Shown one piece after another: positions 31,094 through 42,559 of a stretch of 64,000 bases of DNA. This DNA is from Oxytricha trifallax (lineage: Eukaryota; Ciliophora; Spirotrichea; Sporadotrichida; Oxytrichidae): assembly GCA_000711775.1 (NCBI GenBank), contig ARYC01002602.1, positions 1-64,000 of the forward strand, in the 5' to 3' direction. The notes beneath the pieces are model-generated. The model did not search any database. It saw nothing but the letters and a program-made list of their open reading frames with translations, and was not told the DNA's origin. How positions within the stretch are numbered: the first letter of the stretch is position 1; every line of letters begins with the position of its first letter. The translations under genes and the position numbers were made by a program.

Positions 31094-32491
31094 TTAGAAA
31101 AAGTGATTATTAACAAATTGCTAGAAAAAGAGAGCGAGTTACTAAAAACGAGTAACTACCAGAGTAAATTTAAAGAAAAAAAAAGCACTTATCTGAAATT
31201 GATAAAATTGCTAGAGCATATAAAGATATCGAGAAGACAGAGCAAGTAACGAGAAGCTTACCTTCTGGTAGATTTCCAGAAGGCTTATGACTACAGAGGA
31301 AGATAGAACTACCTTTAGGCTAATAGAGGAATTTTCCTCGAACAACAGAATAAAATTCGAAAAGACTATATAAAAACACAGAATGGGGTAATATAAGGGT
31401 GTAGAATCTCGCCAATACTTTTCAATATTTACATCCAGGATGCCCTCTATTCTCAAAATAAACTCTACTCTCTCCTGAGACAAGGAAAGCTAATCGCAAT
31501 TATAGATGATATCTTAATAAACATCAAAGATTAACAACAATTTAAGAGGGTAATTCAATGTTTTAATGACATTGACCAAAGTCATAATTTAAAACTTAAT
31601 ACAAAAAAGACAGTATCCCTGAGTGACTCAAAATAGTTTTGAGATGTGTCAGAAATAGAGGGAATAAAGAAGGTGAAAGAAGCTAAGTTCTTAGGTATAG
31701 TCATTAAACTTAACCCTTAAGAAATGCTAAAGGATATATGGAGTGAATTAAAAAACAAACCGAGTTTTACAAAAAGCTTTCCAAATCTAACAACCCAACA
31801 ATTGGGGATACTATGATCACTCTTTTAAAAATCAGTTAAAACTTCAAAAATGGGTGATTTAACAATAAAAGAGATTGTTAAAAAATCACTGTATGTATAT
31901 ATTTAAAGTTAAAATATAATTAAGTTCAATTAATATTGATTATTATATTATATATTTAAATATATTGCTAAGTTTAACAGATAAATGTGGATTAAATATA
32001 AAAAATTATTAAGATTTACATTAAAATTAAAAAAATAAATTGGGCATTTTTATTTTTATAACCATTAATTTTTAATAAAATAAAAATTTTTAATATTATC
32101 ATAAATTAAGGATTCAAACAATTCAATTTAGAATTATACTAAGTCTATATAGATTTATATAAAGTTTATTAAGAAATTTTTTGATTCATAATTTAATTAT
32201 AAGGATAATTTATTATCCTTATAATTAGCCATTTTAGAGATTATGTAGAAAATTTTTCTATCGTTTTTTTTACTTTGTTTAAATCTAAATAGAATTATAG
32301 CAAAATTAAAAAAGAAACTCAGGATTCATAATATAAATGATGACTTACTTTAAATCTTTATATTATTATTATTTTTCAATTAAAAATTTTTAGAGATTTA
32401 ACTGCATATTTATATATTGGTCTTAAAGCATTAACTAATCATAAATAAGTAAAGTTAAAATAATTGTGTTAAACTTAATTATATATTTTTC

Positions 32492-32530
32492 AGCTTCATC
32501 TCCAACATTTAAAATTTTGTCGATGAAGCT
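32492..32530. repeat. Perfect-stem hairpin, agcttcatc...gatgaagct
   Basis: Arms agcttcatctccaaca and tgtcgatgaagct-type surround a tttaaaattt centre. It belongs to the same motif family as 18236-18300 and the tips at 59731-60131, and lies in an AT-rich block that interrupts LINE copy D. Confidence 0.55.
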
Positions 32531-33429
32531 AAAATATAATTATAATGCTCTAAAAAACATCACCACAAATTTCAGCTGCAATCTGAAGCAATGAATGGTA
32601 GCTCAGATAAGGTCTCTGCTGATCTACAAAATACATTCCACTCACAGCAGCAAAATATTTGGAGATAGAAGAAATTGATAAAATGGAAACATAATTGAAA
32701 GGATAGCCTTTAAAACCCTGAGAGACATTCTGAATAAGATCATAAGAAAAGTGACTCAACTGAAAGAGAGTAGCACAGCAGATATAATAACAGAACTAGT
32801 CCGGAGAAAATAAAGAAGATAAGACATGAAGAAGAAGAATTAAAGGGAAAAGTCAAGTGTCTATCAACAAATTAAACTACTAAAAAAATGATCTTAATCA
32901 CAAAGAATGAGATGGATACTATGATGGCTATTACACTAGGAAGACGCAGGTAAGCTACAGAATGAGCAACTAATTTATTATTCACAAAACATTAGTTAAC
33001 TCAACTCAACTGACAAATTGTGTCTTAGTCAATTAGGCAGATGACTCAACTAGATTCAATAAATAAATGGGGGGAAACAGATTTATAGATTCGGACAACA
33101 AAACAGAAATTGAAGTCCTAGCGAATATGATTGGGTTAGACGAAAGAAAAAGAGGCCTAAAATTCGAAGGCTACTTCTAAAAAGTAAAAATAATGTTCAG
33201 AATAACATACGTAAAGAAATAAGAACTGAGCAATGATGGGAAAGATCAAAATCTAAAGTGAAAAAATCAAAAATATTCAGGTCAATGGATCAAATGAAAA
33301 TAATTAAGATTGTGAGAATTAATGAGAAATATAATTAATTAATAAAATTTAAATTAAGGAAATAAAAGTAAAGTAATAATATAAAACAAATAATAATAAA
33401 TTAAATAATATTCAAATACAAGATTGAAG

Positions 33430-34790
33430 AGATTGAAGAATCAAAAGATAATCTAACCAAACATCAACCAAGGAAAAGCACCTACAGCAATGTAAGGAAC
33501 AACAGAGAAGAGAAGAAAAAGAAGGCTAAATTCTGGGAGAAAGTGGTGGAAGTCAAATTCTAACACAGGGACAGAAGTAGAGACCAAGACTCTGTAGGGA
33601 TGAGATCTAGCAAACACAAAGAAGTCCACTAAACAAACAAATGGGATTTAAGAGCAGACTGAAGATTGGACAAACAAACCTAAGCAAGAAGATCAATGAT
33701 ATCCTAGGTAAAAGGGACATAGTTCCACACTCATGAGGATGGATTCGCATGCATCTAGGGAGACCAAATGGAATTCAAATGATTTCTATATTTATCAGAA
33801 GTCTAATGCCAGGGATTCGACAAAATAATCCATGCCAAGAAGGGGTGGACTCCCCAGATTACTAGGATGGTAACGATAATATGCTGATGAGCACCAGAAG
33901 CAAAATGAAGAAGGCCCAAGTAAAAAGATTTAACGTCAGGGAAGAAGCCAGAAAAAGAGGCCTCATGGAATGGGAACTCTGGACAGAGAGACAACAAGAG
34001 CATTGGAGAGCCACAAACGTTAAGTGGCGACATGAAGAACTAATTCCAGTAAAGCACTTATAAGAAGTCACTATGGAGATGAGTCTCAGACAGGTGAAAG
34101 AGGATCAATACTGCGAATAGAGAACTTCACTTATGATCCCTCCACCCATAGTCCTGAATTGCAGAGGTATTGTTTAAATGTAGAAGAGCGTGGCAACCAC
34201 GAGTTTGAAGTTATAAAACGATTAGTACTGAAGAGAGTTAGATAAAGTCAGAGGTATTATTATCCCAACATGTTTTTGCCAGAGTAAAGATATTAGGAAC
34301 TTTAAGAACTGAGTAATATTAAGAATTATGAAGGAAGTAGAGGAGGTATAAGTCTACGACGCAAGGAAATAAGTAGGGAGTCTATCTCTGTTACAAAGGC
34401 AACTAAATTAAATCAGTGATTTTAATGGGCAAACGATAGGCAGAGCATTCTCAGTAAGGAACCTCGTAAGCAAACCAGAGATCAATCAAGTAAAGGACCC
34501 AGAAGATTGTGGGATATTGGCCATCTTGATGGCAAACCACATAGATCTGAACTACCTTTAGAGCCAGTGTTCCAAATATTTCCAATATAATGGATCAATA
34601 AGGATAGATATTACCTGATGTTCTACTTAGAGGATGGTCTTATGAAATTCAAGATTGTAAAATCTGGCATAACTGTCACAGTAGAAGACCTTGAGCTTAT
34701 CACAGATAAAAGAAATGAAAATCTATCGCAAGCGAGAAGGGATGAAATAGATATTTTGTAAAAGAGTCTTACTTATTAATTAATAAAAAA
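33430..34790 (+). pseudogene. LINE ORF1-like region, copy E
   Basis: Homologous to 12165-15025: MGFKSRLKIGQTNLSKKIND near 33640, MKKAQVKRFNVREEARKRGL and MEWELWTERQQEHWRATNVK at 33905-34020, KDPEDCGILAILMANHIDLN near 34500, and LELITDKRNENLSQARRDE near 34700. Frames change several times and the end is cut at about 34790, just before the foldback element. It follows LINE copy D on the same strand, exactly as copy B follows copy A. Confidence 0.65.
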
Positions 34791-34813
34791 ATAATAAATG
34801 CTTCAATTTAATT

Positions 34814-35817
34814 ATTGTAGGAATACACTTGATTTGGGAAAATAAATATTGCTAAAATACAAAAGAATAGGAAATTGAATAAATCAAAAATACAAAAAAC
34901 TGTCATATATTTGCAAGTTTTAATTTATTTACAATTAATATAATAAAATGTCTAAAAATCGAGAGTATTTGTACATGTATTTTTTTTTAGTTTACTAACT
35001 TCCCTCTATTTAATATTATGAGAAATATAAATTTATATACTTTTTCTCAAAAAGTTCTATTTGAGCGGAGCAAGTATGCACAATTATTAATAATGCATTA
35101 TGCTATGTAATTTACTGGCGCGCTTTATACTTTTAATGCTTCATCTTCATATAAATACTTTGAATTTATATTTTCTGCGTTTAGTTTTCATACTCATTTG
35201 TTATCTTATCTTCATTTTGCAAAATTAGGTTTAATTTGTATCCTAAAAACAAAAAGCAAGTAAAAATAATAGAAATTGAGATTTAAAATTGAGTAAAAAA
35301 AACTTACATTGCTTTAAAGTGCAATTGTTAATTGAAATAGCCCAGATCCATTTGTATTAATAATAACGTAATTAATTTCTGTTTTAATTAGAGATAATAA
35401 TAATTTTTGATTTTCAAAAAATTCATATACAATAATAAAGTTAATAAATAATAATTATAATTCGTGGCAGTTAACTTAATGGAAACCTAGACAATATGGT
35501 ACTTGTTCGATAGAGAATTCAAAATTAGCTGGACTTTACTATTGGCGGTACCCCTCTATCGCATCCCCAGAGCGAGATAACTCGGCTTTAATTTTTGGTG
35601 ATTTTTTTAGTTGATTTTAATGCTCAAATTAAAGCCGAGTTATCTCGCTCTGGGGATGCGATAGGGGTACCGCAAATAGTAAAGTCCAGCTAATTTTGAA
35701 TTCCCTATCGAACAAGTACCATATTGTCTAGGTTTCCATTAAGTTAACTGCCAATATTTTAATTATTTATTAATTTATTATTAAGTTATTTTCACAAATC
35801 AAATGTATTCCTACAAT
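34814..35817. mobile_element. About 1-kb non-autonomous element with inverted ends and nested palindrome
   Basis: Inverted ends at 34814-34845 and 35786-35817 (attgtaggaatacacttgat against its near-perfect complement). The interior is AT-rich and non-coding apart from the GC-rich nested palindrome described separately. ATT or AAT lies on each side. Confidence 0.65.
35465..35753. repeat. 289-bp near-perfect palindrome
   Basis: Arms of about 129 nt (35465-35594 and 35626-35753) with a loop of about 31 nt. Tips are tggcagttaacttaatgg and its complement; the loop-proximal arm is GC-richer (gagcgagataactcggcttt). The only visible arm difference is a 1-2 nt indel near ggtacccctctatcg. Such arm identity suggests recent origin or conversion. 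Confidence 0.9.
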
Positions 35818-36052
35818 ATTATGTTTTTAAATTGCTAAGTATTTATTTCTATGAATATATTAATGGAGATAGATAGATAATAACTTTAGTTAAATATTTA
35901 TTTATTTCATTACTATTTAAGTTGTGCGCATATAGTGCACGAAATGTAATTCATTACAAAATTTAAACTCATTTTTCCTGTCTGTTAATCTGTGGTTCCT
36001 CATCCTTCATCCTGACTCCCTGCTTCTCCTTCTCATTGATGTTATTTCAAGT

Positions 36053-36400
36053 CTATTCCACTGCCACTGTCCTTGTAGTTTGTGACTCCTTTCCTATGAG
36101 TGATGGTTTGATTTTTTGTTGGTCCTTGGTGAACTCGAGCTCCCTCGTCTCCTCCTTCCCTTTCTCAAACTTTCCACTTATTTTCTGTCCATTTGTGTAC
36201 AGAAATCCTTCTATTTCTACGATAATCTCATCCACATCGCTGAATTCTCCTTCTTGTTCAATGTAAGTTTGTTCAAGTAGCATCTTGTCCTCTCCTTGAA
36301 TCACCATTTTGTCCCAGGTGTCTACATGTGAACTTAGGTTGATCATCTCAGTTCCTTTTCTAATGCTTTGGTTGATCAGCATTAGCTAGACTTAGATTGA
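36053..36400 (-). pseudogene. LINE ORF1-like 3' fragment, opposite orientation
   Basis: The reverse strand encodes SSHVDTWDKMVIQGEDKMLL and EIIVEIEGFLYTNGQKISGK, matching VDTWDELVL...AEVENYLFTQKQ of the copy at 14.7-14.9 kb. It is an isolated 3' piece inverted relative to copy E, so it is either a separate insertion or a rearranged part of it. Confidence 0.6.
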
Positions 36401-36659
36401 AGTTGTATTTAAATACTTCTCACACTCTTGACATTAGCACTAAACACAAATTCTTGGATCATTGTGACTGTATTTAACTTGCTGTTTGATTCTGATTCAT
36501 TTAAGCCAATCTTCCGTTTTTTATAATTCTGTTATTAAAAACTATATTATTAACTTCTATCGTGTTGTAAGTTTAATTTTCAGTTATCGTGTTGTTTGAG
36601 TTGATATAAAAATGAAGTATAATTATATTAAATATATAATTTAGAATTATTAAAATAGT

Positions 36660-36862
36660 TTCTTTTGATTACTATATATTTAGATATATAGAGCTTGTTT
36701 TGGCAATGTAATAAACTTGTCTTATTGGCTCGTTAGTCTTAGATCAATTAGAGAAAACTGATTGCTCTCAATTGCATCGAAAATGTTCTTGGCGATCTAT
36801 GTACTCAACTGTGAGCTTGCTTGCTACTCAAGTATTGGTATTCCAATGATAACTCAATATAT
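36660..36862 (-). other. Reverse-strand coding-like fragment
   Basis: Ciliate-code reading gives IIGIPILEQQASSQLSTQIA, then NIFDAIESNQFSLIDLRLTS and QDKFITLPKQALYI. The segment is GC-richer than its surroundings. It could be a single gene segment. Unrecognised. Confidence 0.3.
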
Positions 36863-37589
36863 ATTATAGCAATTTATATTATATTAATTATATTTAGTTA
36901 ATTAAATGGATGAATATAAAAATGATACAATTCTTATGAATGTTAAATGTTTAATGCTTTCATTATTTAGTTAAAAAAAATTAAATATGACTTTTAGTTA
37001 GGCGAGAAAGTTAAAAATACAGAGTATGGCTTTGATTCTAGATTTATATCTTATATTAATATAATCTATAATATTTTATATATTTATATTATTTTATTTT
37101 GGTCTAAGTAAATAATCACATTTATAATATGCATTAACTGTAAAAAATCAATAATAATCATTTAAAATGCCTACATTAAACTATTAAAACATTTTATATC
37201 AAATTTCTCTTTTAAAGTAGAATTTCGCTTATTGGAATTGATTAATTTAATTAAAAATAATTATAAAAAAATAAGTCTTAATTATGATAAAAATAGAATG
37301 AATATTTAAAGTTATAAATAAATATATTTAGATTAAAGAGGACTTTTTTAGAATAAAATAAGTCAAAAAGCTCAATATCAAACAAATTCAAATCAATATT
37401 GCCAGCTCTAATGTTAATCCTTGCCATTTTTTTCACCATAAATTTTGTGATTAGTTTTATGAAAATTACAATTTACAGTGAATCGTTTAACTATATTAGA
37501 ACTTATTTGTTAATAAATGTTATTAAGAATTCTAATAATTCTGTAAGTTTTAAAATTAATGGATCATTCTTTGGTAGGTAGGTTTTTAA

Positions 37590-37900
37590 AACTCAAACAG
37601 CGTCCCCGTGAAAGTTTTGATCAGGTTTTGCGAAAGTGTAATCTTATTTTTGATTATTCACAGTGATCTCTTTCTGCTAAAAATTCCCAACCTAGCAAGA
37701 TCTTCCTTCCTTTGAATAAGCTACATTTCATGTGTCTTTGGAGCACTAAGATGTTAGAACTAAAATTATATCCAATTTTAAAAATTATAATAATCCATAG
37801 TCATACTGAAGATCTATCTCGCTCATCTTTAAAGGATTTTCCCATTTTAATTCAACTGGAGAGGTCTGTGTAATATTCACTATAAGTTAGATATTCTAAA
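37590..37900 (-). other. Reverse-strand coding-like fragment
   Basis: Reads VNITQTSPVELKWENPLKMS, EIDLQYDYGLLQFLKLDIIL, then after one TGA NVAYSKEGRSCQVGNFQQKE. AT content falls locally. Possibly a gene segment or decayed gene; unrecognised. The flanking 36870-37590 and 37900-38330 are AT-rich with nothing clear. Confidence 0.3.
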
Positions 37901-38434
37901 TGAAATTTATTAAGATAGTTATAATTTATAATTTTTTATATTCTAAAATACTTAAACACATTAACTAATTTTTTTATTAAAGAATTATAATGATAAACAT
38001 GTTTAAAACTTAAAAACATCAATTTATTTATAAAAGTATTGAATATAAAAATTAAATGCTTTTATTGATTTGGATAACTCTCCTTAATTCCAATAGTAAA
38101 ATCATAATAATAGTAATAATGATTAACTTACATCTAGATCTCAAAGGGTCTACGAGTATAAAATATGTTAAAGAATCAAGTATTTTTTACGCCTGACTAG
38201 TAGTCTTAATTTAATTCAAACTTAAACTTAAATATACTATAAAATTTTGTTGGTGTCTGAGTCTCTTTTAATTTCTATAGTCGTCAACATGACGAATTCT
38301 TTCAACTACAATTTTTGTTTGTTGGACTTGCTCAATAGTCCTCCCATTCATCACTACTATCTTCGTAGTGACTTGAATAACTCTACCAGCTTGAGTTATC
38401 GTTATCTTTAGGTGGTTTTTCTGGTTACCTCTCC

Positions 38435-39473
38435 TCATTCAAATTATTAGTTTTGTTTTATCTGAATTCTTACATAAGTTAGGACCCTTATGTAATCAGA
38501 GTAGAGTTCTTTATAGATTTCCTTGTTTGGGCTGAATTAGTAGCTGACTTTTTCATAGACTTCTATTGCTTCTACTATGTTTTTCATATGGGTCTCTTGG
38601 TGTCCGCACCTTTCCACTTACTATATGTTCAACGTCTCCTAAAGGAGATGAGTTGAGTTTTCTTTTCTAGTTAATACCTTTTTCTTAGCTTCCAGATTTT
38701 TGAGGAAGAGTCGATATTTCCCAGTTGTTTAAGAGAATTGGCGCCAAGTATTTTATTTTTATCTCTTGAGTTCTTCTTCAGTCATGTCAATGGAAGACTT
38801 AGTATTCTAGGGTTAAAAGGAAAGGATTTGTTCAAGCAATGGTCCTTTTGGGACGAATTGCTTGAGTTGTTTCTTTATCTAGGGTCTTATTGATGGCAAA
38901 GGTAACTAGGATAGCTGAGATGATTATTTCTCTTCCTCTTGTTCAATAGTAAAAGTTTACTTGATTTTTTCCATGTCTCTCATAAGGATGTATGGAAGAT
39001 TTGTTGATTGAGTTGAGGGTTGAGTGTGTGTTTCTTCAGCTGATTGTTCTAGTAAATTGTCTGGGCAAGAGCCATGAATAGTTGAATTCACTTTGTTCAC
39101 TTTAGTATTTGGGATATTGTTACACAATATCTCTAATCAGATTCTAATTAGGTGCTTTGGCCATAATTTCAGTTGGTCGAAAAGGTACCGATCTATGACG
39201 TAGTCCCCTTTTGGGGGTACTATATAGGTCTTAATCTTGAGCCTATTGAATAAGAGCTATCTAATATGTCTGAAGACGAGTTGTTTAGTTAAAGTGCCAA
39301 CTTGTGTCTTCCTTAGAGATCTTCATGGTTTTTTAAGTAAATGGAGTGAATGCTGATTTTTGAGTTTCTAGCTTGAAAGAAAGTTGATGATTTACCCTGT
39401 GGCTGCTTGTTAAGAGCTTGACTCTTTGCTCAAGAAGACTTAGAATGTTTTGAAACTGAGTAGTAGAAACCAT
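38435..39473 (-). CDS. Unknown 341-aa protein with one candidate 13-nt IES
   Basis: ATG 39473 opens MVSTTQFQNILSLLEQRVKL and continues (HRVNHQLSFKLETQKSAFTP; FRPTEIMAKAPNQNLIRDIV) to FTRTIS-TGA. Omitting 13 nt between ACAAT copies (39043-39047 and 39056-39060) restores the frame into RQSAEETHTQPSTQSTNLPY. It then reads MTEEELKRQKQNTWRQFSQT, EAIEVYEKVSYQFSPNKEIY and QNQQFE with TGA at 38435. The spliced length is 1026 nt, exactly 342 codons. The protein is Gln-rich and helical with coiled-coil potential. Beyond the TGA a neighbouring frame gives a strongly acidic end (SSHYEDSSDEWEDY-TGA at 38332), possibly the true C-terminus after another small frame change. No family recognised. Confidence 0.6.
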
Positions 39474-39619
39474 GTTCTGAGAATGAATGATCTCTCTCTC
39501 TCTTTTGCTAAGTCTAGCAGCTATTCCCGAATTTTGCAGTTTCCTGTAGATGAGTTAGTTAGATTTAAGCGAGATAAATACCATTAGCTCTGATTAATAA
39601 AGCTTTGATAAGGGGTAAC

Positions 39620-40840
39620 ATAATTTTTTTAGGTCAGTTATCATTTGTGACTAGTTGGGTGGGAATTTAGGGCATGCTACTTTTAATTCCGTTTTAATTT
39701 AATTTTTGTACAATCATTTTCTTGACTCATAAAATTTCTTTTAATTTCTAAACAAAAAATATAAGTTGCTTTATTTATAGTAGAATCAACTAAGATCTAG
39801 CCATCCTGCTATTATGAATTTTAAACATATTGCGTTTTAAACAAGATTAATCTTAGCTGGAACTTATTTTGGAGAGTAGGTATTAATACTCAAAACTAGA
39901 GATATGCAAGTTAATATAAACTCGATTATGGATATCTTTGATTAAACTATGACTTTGATAATTTAAATCTTCACTATTGATATAGTAAATTTTAAATTCA
40001 TTTATTTTATATTTTAATCGACTTTATAAGAGATTAAAAAGAACTCATGGAAAAAGATAAGAATATTATCAGCCTAGTTTATGGAGATATGCTCAATATA
40101 AAGTAGTAACTGAATAATCAAGCTATAATTAAATCGCTATATTGTTACTATTGCATCAGGGTATTCACTTGTTAAAAGATAATTCAAAAATAAAGAGGGC
40201 TCTAAAGCATCAGAAGTTCAAATTTTGCTTTATAAATAGGTTAACTCAAAATATGAAGAGAGCAGCAGTAGTTTCAATGACTCCACTTTTTTAGAATCTA
40301 CTAATTATATATAAAAATATATTAAATTCAATTATAGTTTATAATTTTGATGGGATGAAAATTATAATGTGAAATATTAAGAATATGAAGTGGTTAATAA
40401 CTTAGAGATTTTATTATATTAGCATATTAAATTAGATTTTCAAAAGAATTAAAGCAGTAATTATGGATATCAATAATTATAAAATTTAACATGACATTAT
40501 TTTGCCTATAGAATCTTTGTTGAAACTTCAGAAAGAGACAATACCGACATTATACAACCAATTAGAAGTTATTCAACAAATTCATTTCGAATGGAAGATT
40601 GAGGCAAACACGATATTCAATTAATTAATATAGAAATAATTTTATAGAGTGAATTTAAAAGCATTAATTGAATTTTTTTATCTTCTTATATTTAATTAAC
40701 AATCTAAAATTCCAAATTTAATTGTGGTATGTAGCTCTATAAATCCAATCTTTAATTAGAATATCTCTGATAACTTATCCTTGATCTTGAATGAAGAGAC
40801 TAATATTTGTTGTCATTCAGTTGATTAAAGGATTTGAATA
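39620..40840. other. AT-rich region with a short coding-like patch
   Basis: Mostly AT-rich. A plus-strand patch at about 40498-40670 reads YRIFVETSERDNTDIIQPIR and SYSTNSFRMED, then passes a TGA. It may be a gene segment related to the downstream frame at 40847. Confidence 0.3.
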
Positions 40841-40846
40841 GTCGAG

Positions 40847-41128
40847 ATGTTATTAGTATCCTTCTCAAGGTTTTGTTCAGAACTTCAAAGAAAAGAAACA
40901 CATGATATGAAGAAGACTCTCAAAGTTGAGTAAAAACCTAAGGAAAAAGTTCATCAAAATCTATTATAAATAAAGTGTAATCTTTGGAAATTAGATGATG
41001 AAGATTTAGTGTGGTATCAGTGGTCCTAAGCAAAAGAGCAACTAAATATCCTCTTGTTGATACGATCATGTAAACTATTCCCTTTCTTAATACAGTTATC
41101 CAACTACGAAAACTCAATTAAAGGTTGA
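40847..41128 (+). CDS. Hypothetical 93-aa frame
   Basis: ATG 40847 to TGA 41126 in the ciliate code: MLLVSFSRFCSELQRKETHD, a basic middle (KKTLKVEQKPKEKVHQNL), then KLDDEDLVWYQWSQAKEQLN and a hydrophobic end (ILLLIRSCKLFPFLIQL). It has a good protein-like composition with Trp and Cys. It may be one exon of a larger gene. Unrecognised. Confidence 0.4.
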
Positions 41129-42077
41129 AACGCCTAATTCTACATACAAAATCTTTTCACAGAGTTTTAATTATAAAAATGAATGATTACATTTTTATTT
41201 CAAATTCATTTATTATATAAAAGATTGTGAAAAATAGACAAAATTTTTTTGAATACAAAACTCTTTATGTAGTTATTTCTACCGATTGCATTTATTTATT
41301 ACTTTTTTATATCTAATGTAATTAATTCATTAGCTTTGCATTTTGATTTTTGAAGTCTTAGATGTGATAATTGATTCTGATTAATTTGGCTTTATGTTCA
41401 AACTGTACTTAATTCGATGAAGGGAGGGTAATTCAATTTCCAAAAGTAATTTATTTCGCATTTCATCCCCAAATCTATTCATACAACATTCAAATATAAT
41501 GTTGTAGCCTTTTTTAAAAGTTTAAATGTCAAGAGACTGAATCAATAGATATGACTATATATAATAATACTAACATTAGTATCTTTTTCTTAGTCATATG
41601 CAAAATTAACATTGTTATGGCTAATATTTTATACTTGTTTAAGATTAGGTTCAATATCTTCTTCTTTGTCATCACTATCCTCTTTTTAAATGAGCTTTAT
41701 TTAATATTTCAAACTCATTATTTACAGAATAGATACTACTTGAAATATCATCAAAATCTAAAAATATAATAAAAGAAAAATAGTCAATTGAAAATAATAA
41801 AGTTAGTTTAAGATAATCACTCGAATTTCCATATGAAAAAAAATAATGGAATTTTCAAAAAAAAATTGTTGCAAAAGCCTAAATTAAGCATCTTTTCTTT
41901 TATTCTTCACTCTATGGCATGAACCCAAGCGTCTTCGCACATTTTTTTATTATAAAGATAGCAATATTCTCAAATATAATATTCAGGTTTTACTGAATCT
42001 TTTGCTGTATTATTGTTAATGTTTGTCTGTGGTTCCTTTTGATATTTGAGAGATGACCTTGAAAATATTTTGTTATT

Positions 42078-42557
42078 ATGACCCGACTTCCATTAATGAA
42101 AGACTATTTTCTATTCGACAGACAATTGATATCTGAAGTTCTCTTCTATGAAGGATCGCTTCAACAATCTGAAATATCATCGCAAGTGACTCCATATGAT
42201 AAAGCAATAAAGAGTGGATACTTTCAAACAAAAATTGTTTGTTATAAAAATGGTATTCTATGCTAGTTAAATACTTTCAAACCAAACTGCTATTAATAAC
42301 TTTAAAGAATTTGATCCTATTCCTTTAGTGAAAGAAGTAAAAATAATATTTAAAAAACATCATTATGTATGGGAGCACAATTGATCACGATATCAAAACC
42401 TGCATCAAATTATCGCGAAGACAAATATAGCACCTTCCTAGAGTGTTTAAAACTACATAGTCATAGCCAAAGAGTAATACATTGCTGTTGGATCATTCAG
42501 AGCCATTTATACTTTTTGTTTATAATGATGTTAATGCTTAAGATTGTTTTATATTGA
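42078..42557 (+). other. Two in-phase hypothetical frames separated by one TGA
   Basis: ATG 42078 gives MTRLPLMKDYFLFDRQLISE, VLFYEGSLQQSEISSQVTPY and continues through TAG/TAA (Gln) to a TGA near 42312. The same phase then continues SFSERSKNNIQKTSLCMGAQ and LITISKPASNYREDKYSTFL to TGA at 42555. The shared phase suggests one gene with a nonsense codon or an IES of length divisible by three. Unrecognised. Confidence 0.35.
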
Positions 42558-42559
42558 AT

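Larger units (their letters stand above)
29870..33290 (+). pseudogene. LINE copy D, reverse transcriptase and 3' region, with insertions
   Basis: It starts inside the linker between endonuclease and RT (compare copy A at about 10000). RT blocks are EFNFNKAIGPNVSDG-like near 30290 and NTRPILINSYLLK near 30480, then a 580-bp insertion. The RT resumes with EKVIINKLLEKESELLKTSN, motif A LLVDFQKAYD (about 31270), GVIQGCRISPILFNIYIQDA (about 31390), and IIDDILINIK (about 31500) with both catalytic Asp present. LNTKKTVSLSDS and KVKEAKFLGIVIKLNP follow. From 31810 to about 32550 AT-rich DNA with a hairpin interrupts again. The 3' end (MDTMMAIT...) resumes at about 32905. The core RT is the best preserved in the window, but the element is truncated and split. 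Confidence 0.8.

Noticed and set aside
33803..34071. Two reverse-strand frames over 33.8-34.07 kb
   Set aside because: Antisense to the ORF1-like copy E, which has homologues at three other places in the window.
36036..36266. 76-aa plus-strand frame MMLFQVYSTATVL...
   Set aside because: Antisense shadow of the LINE ORF1-like fragment on the reverse strand.
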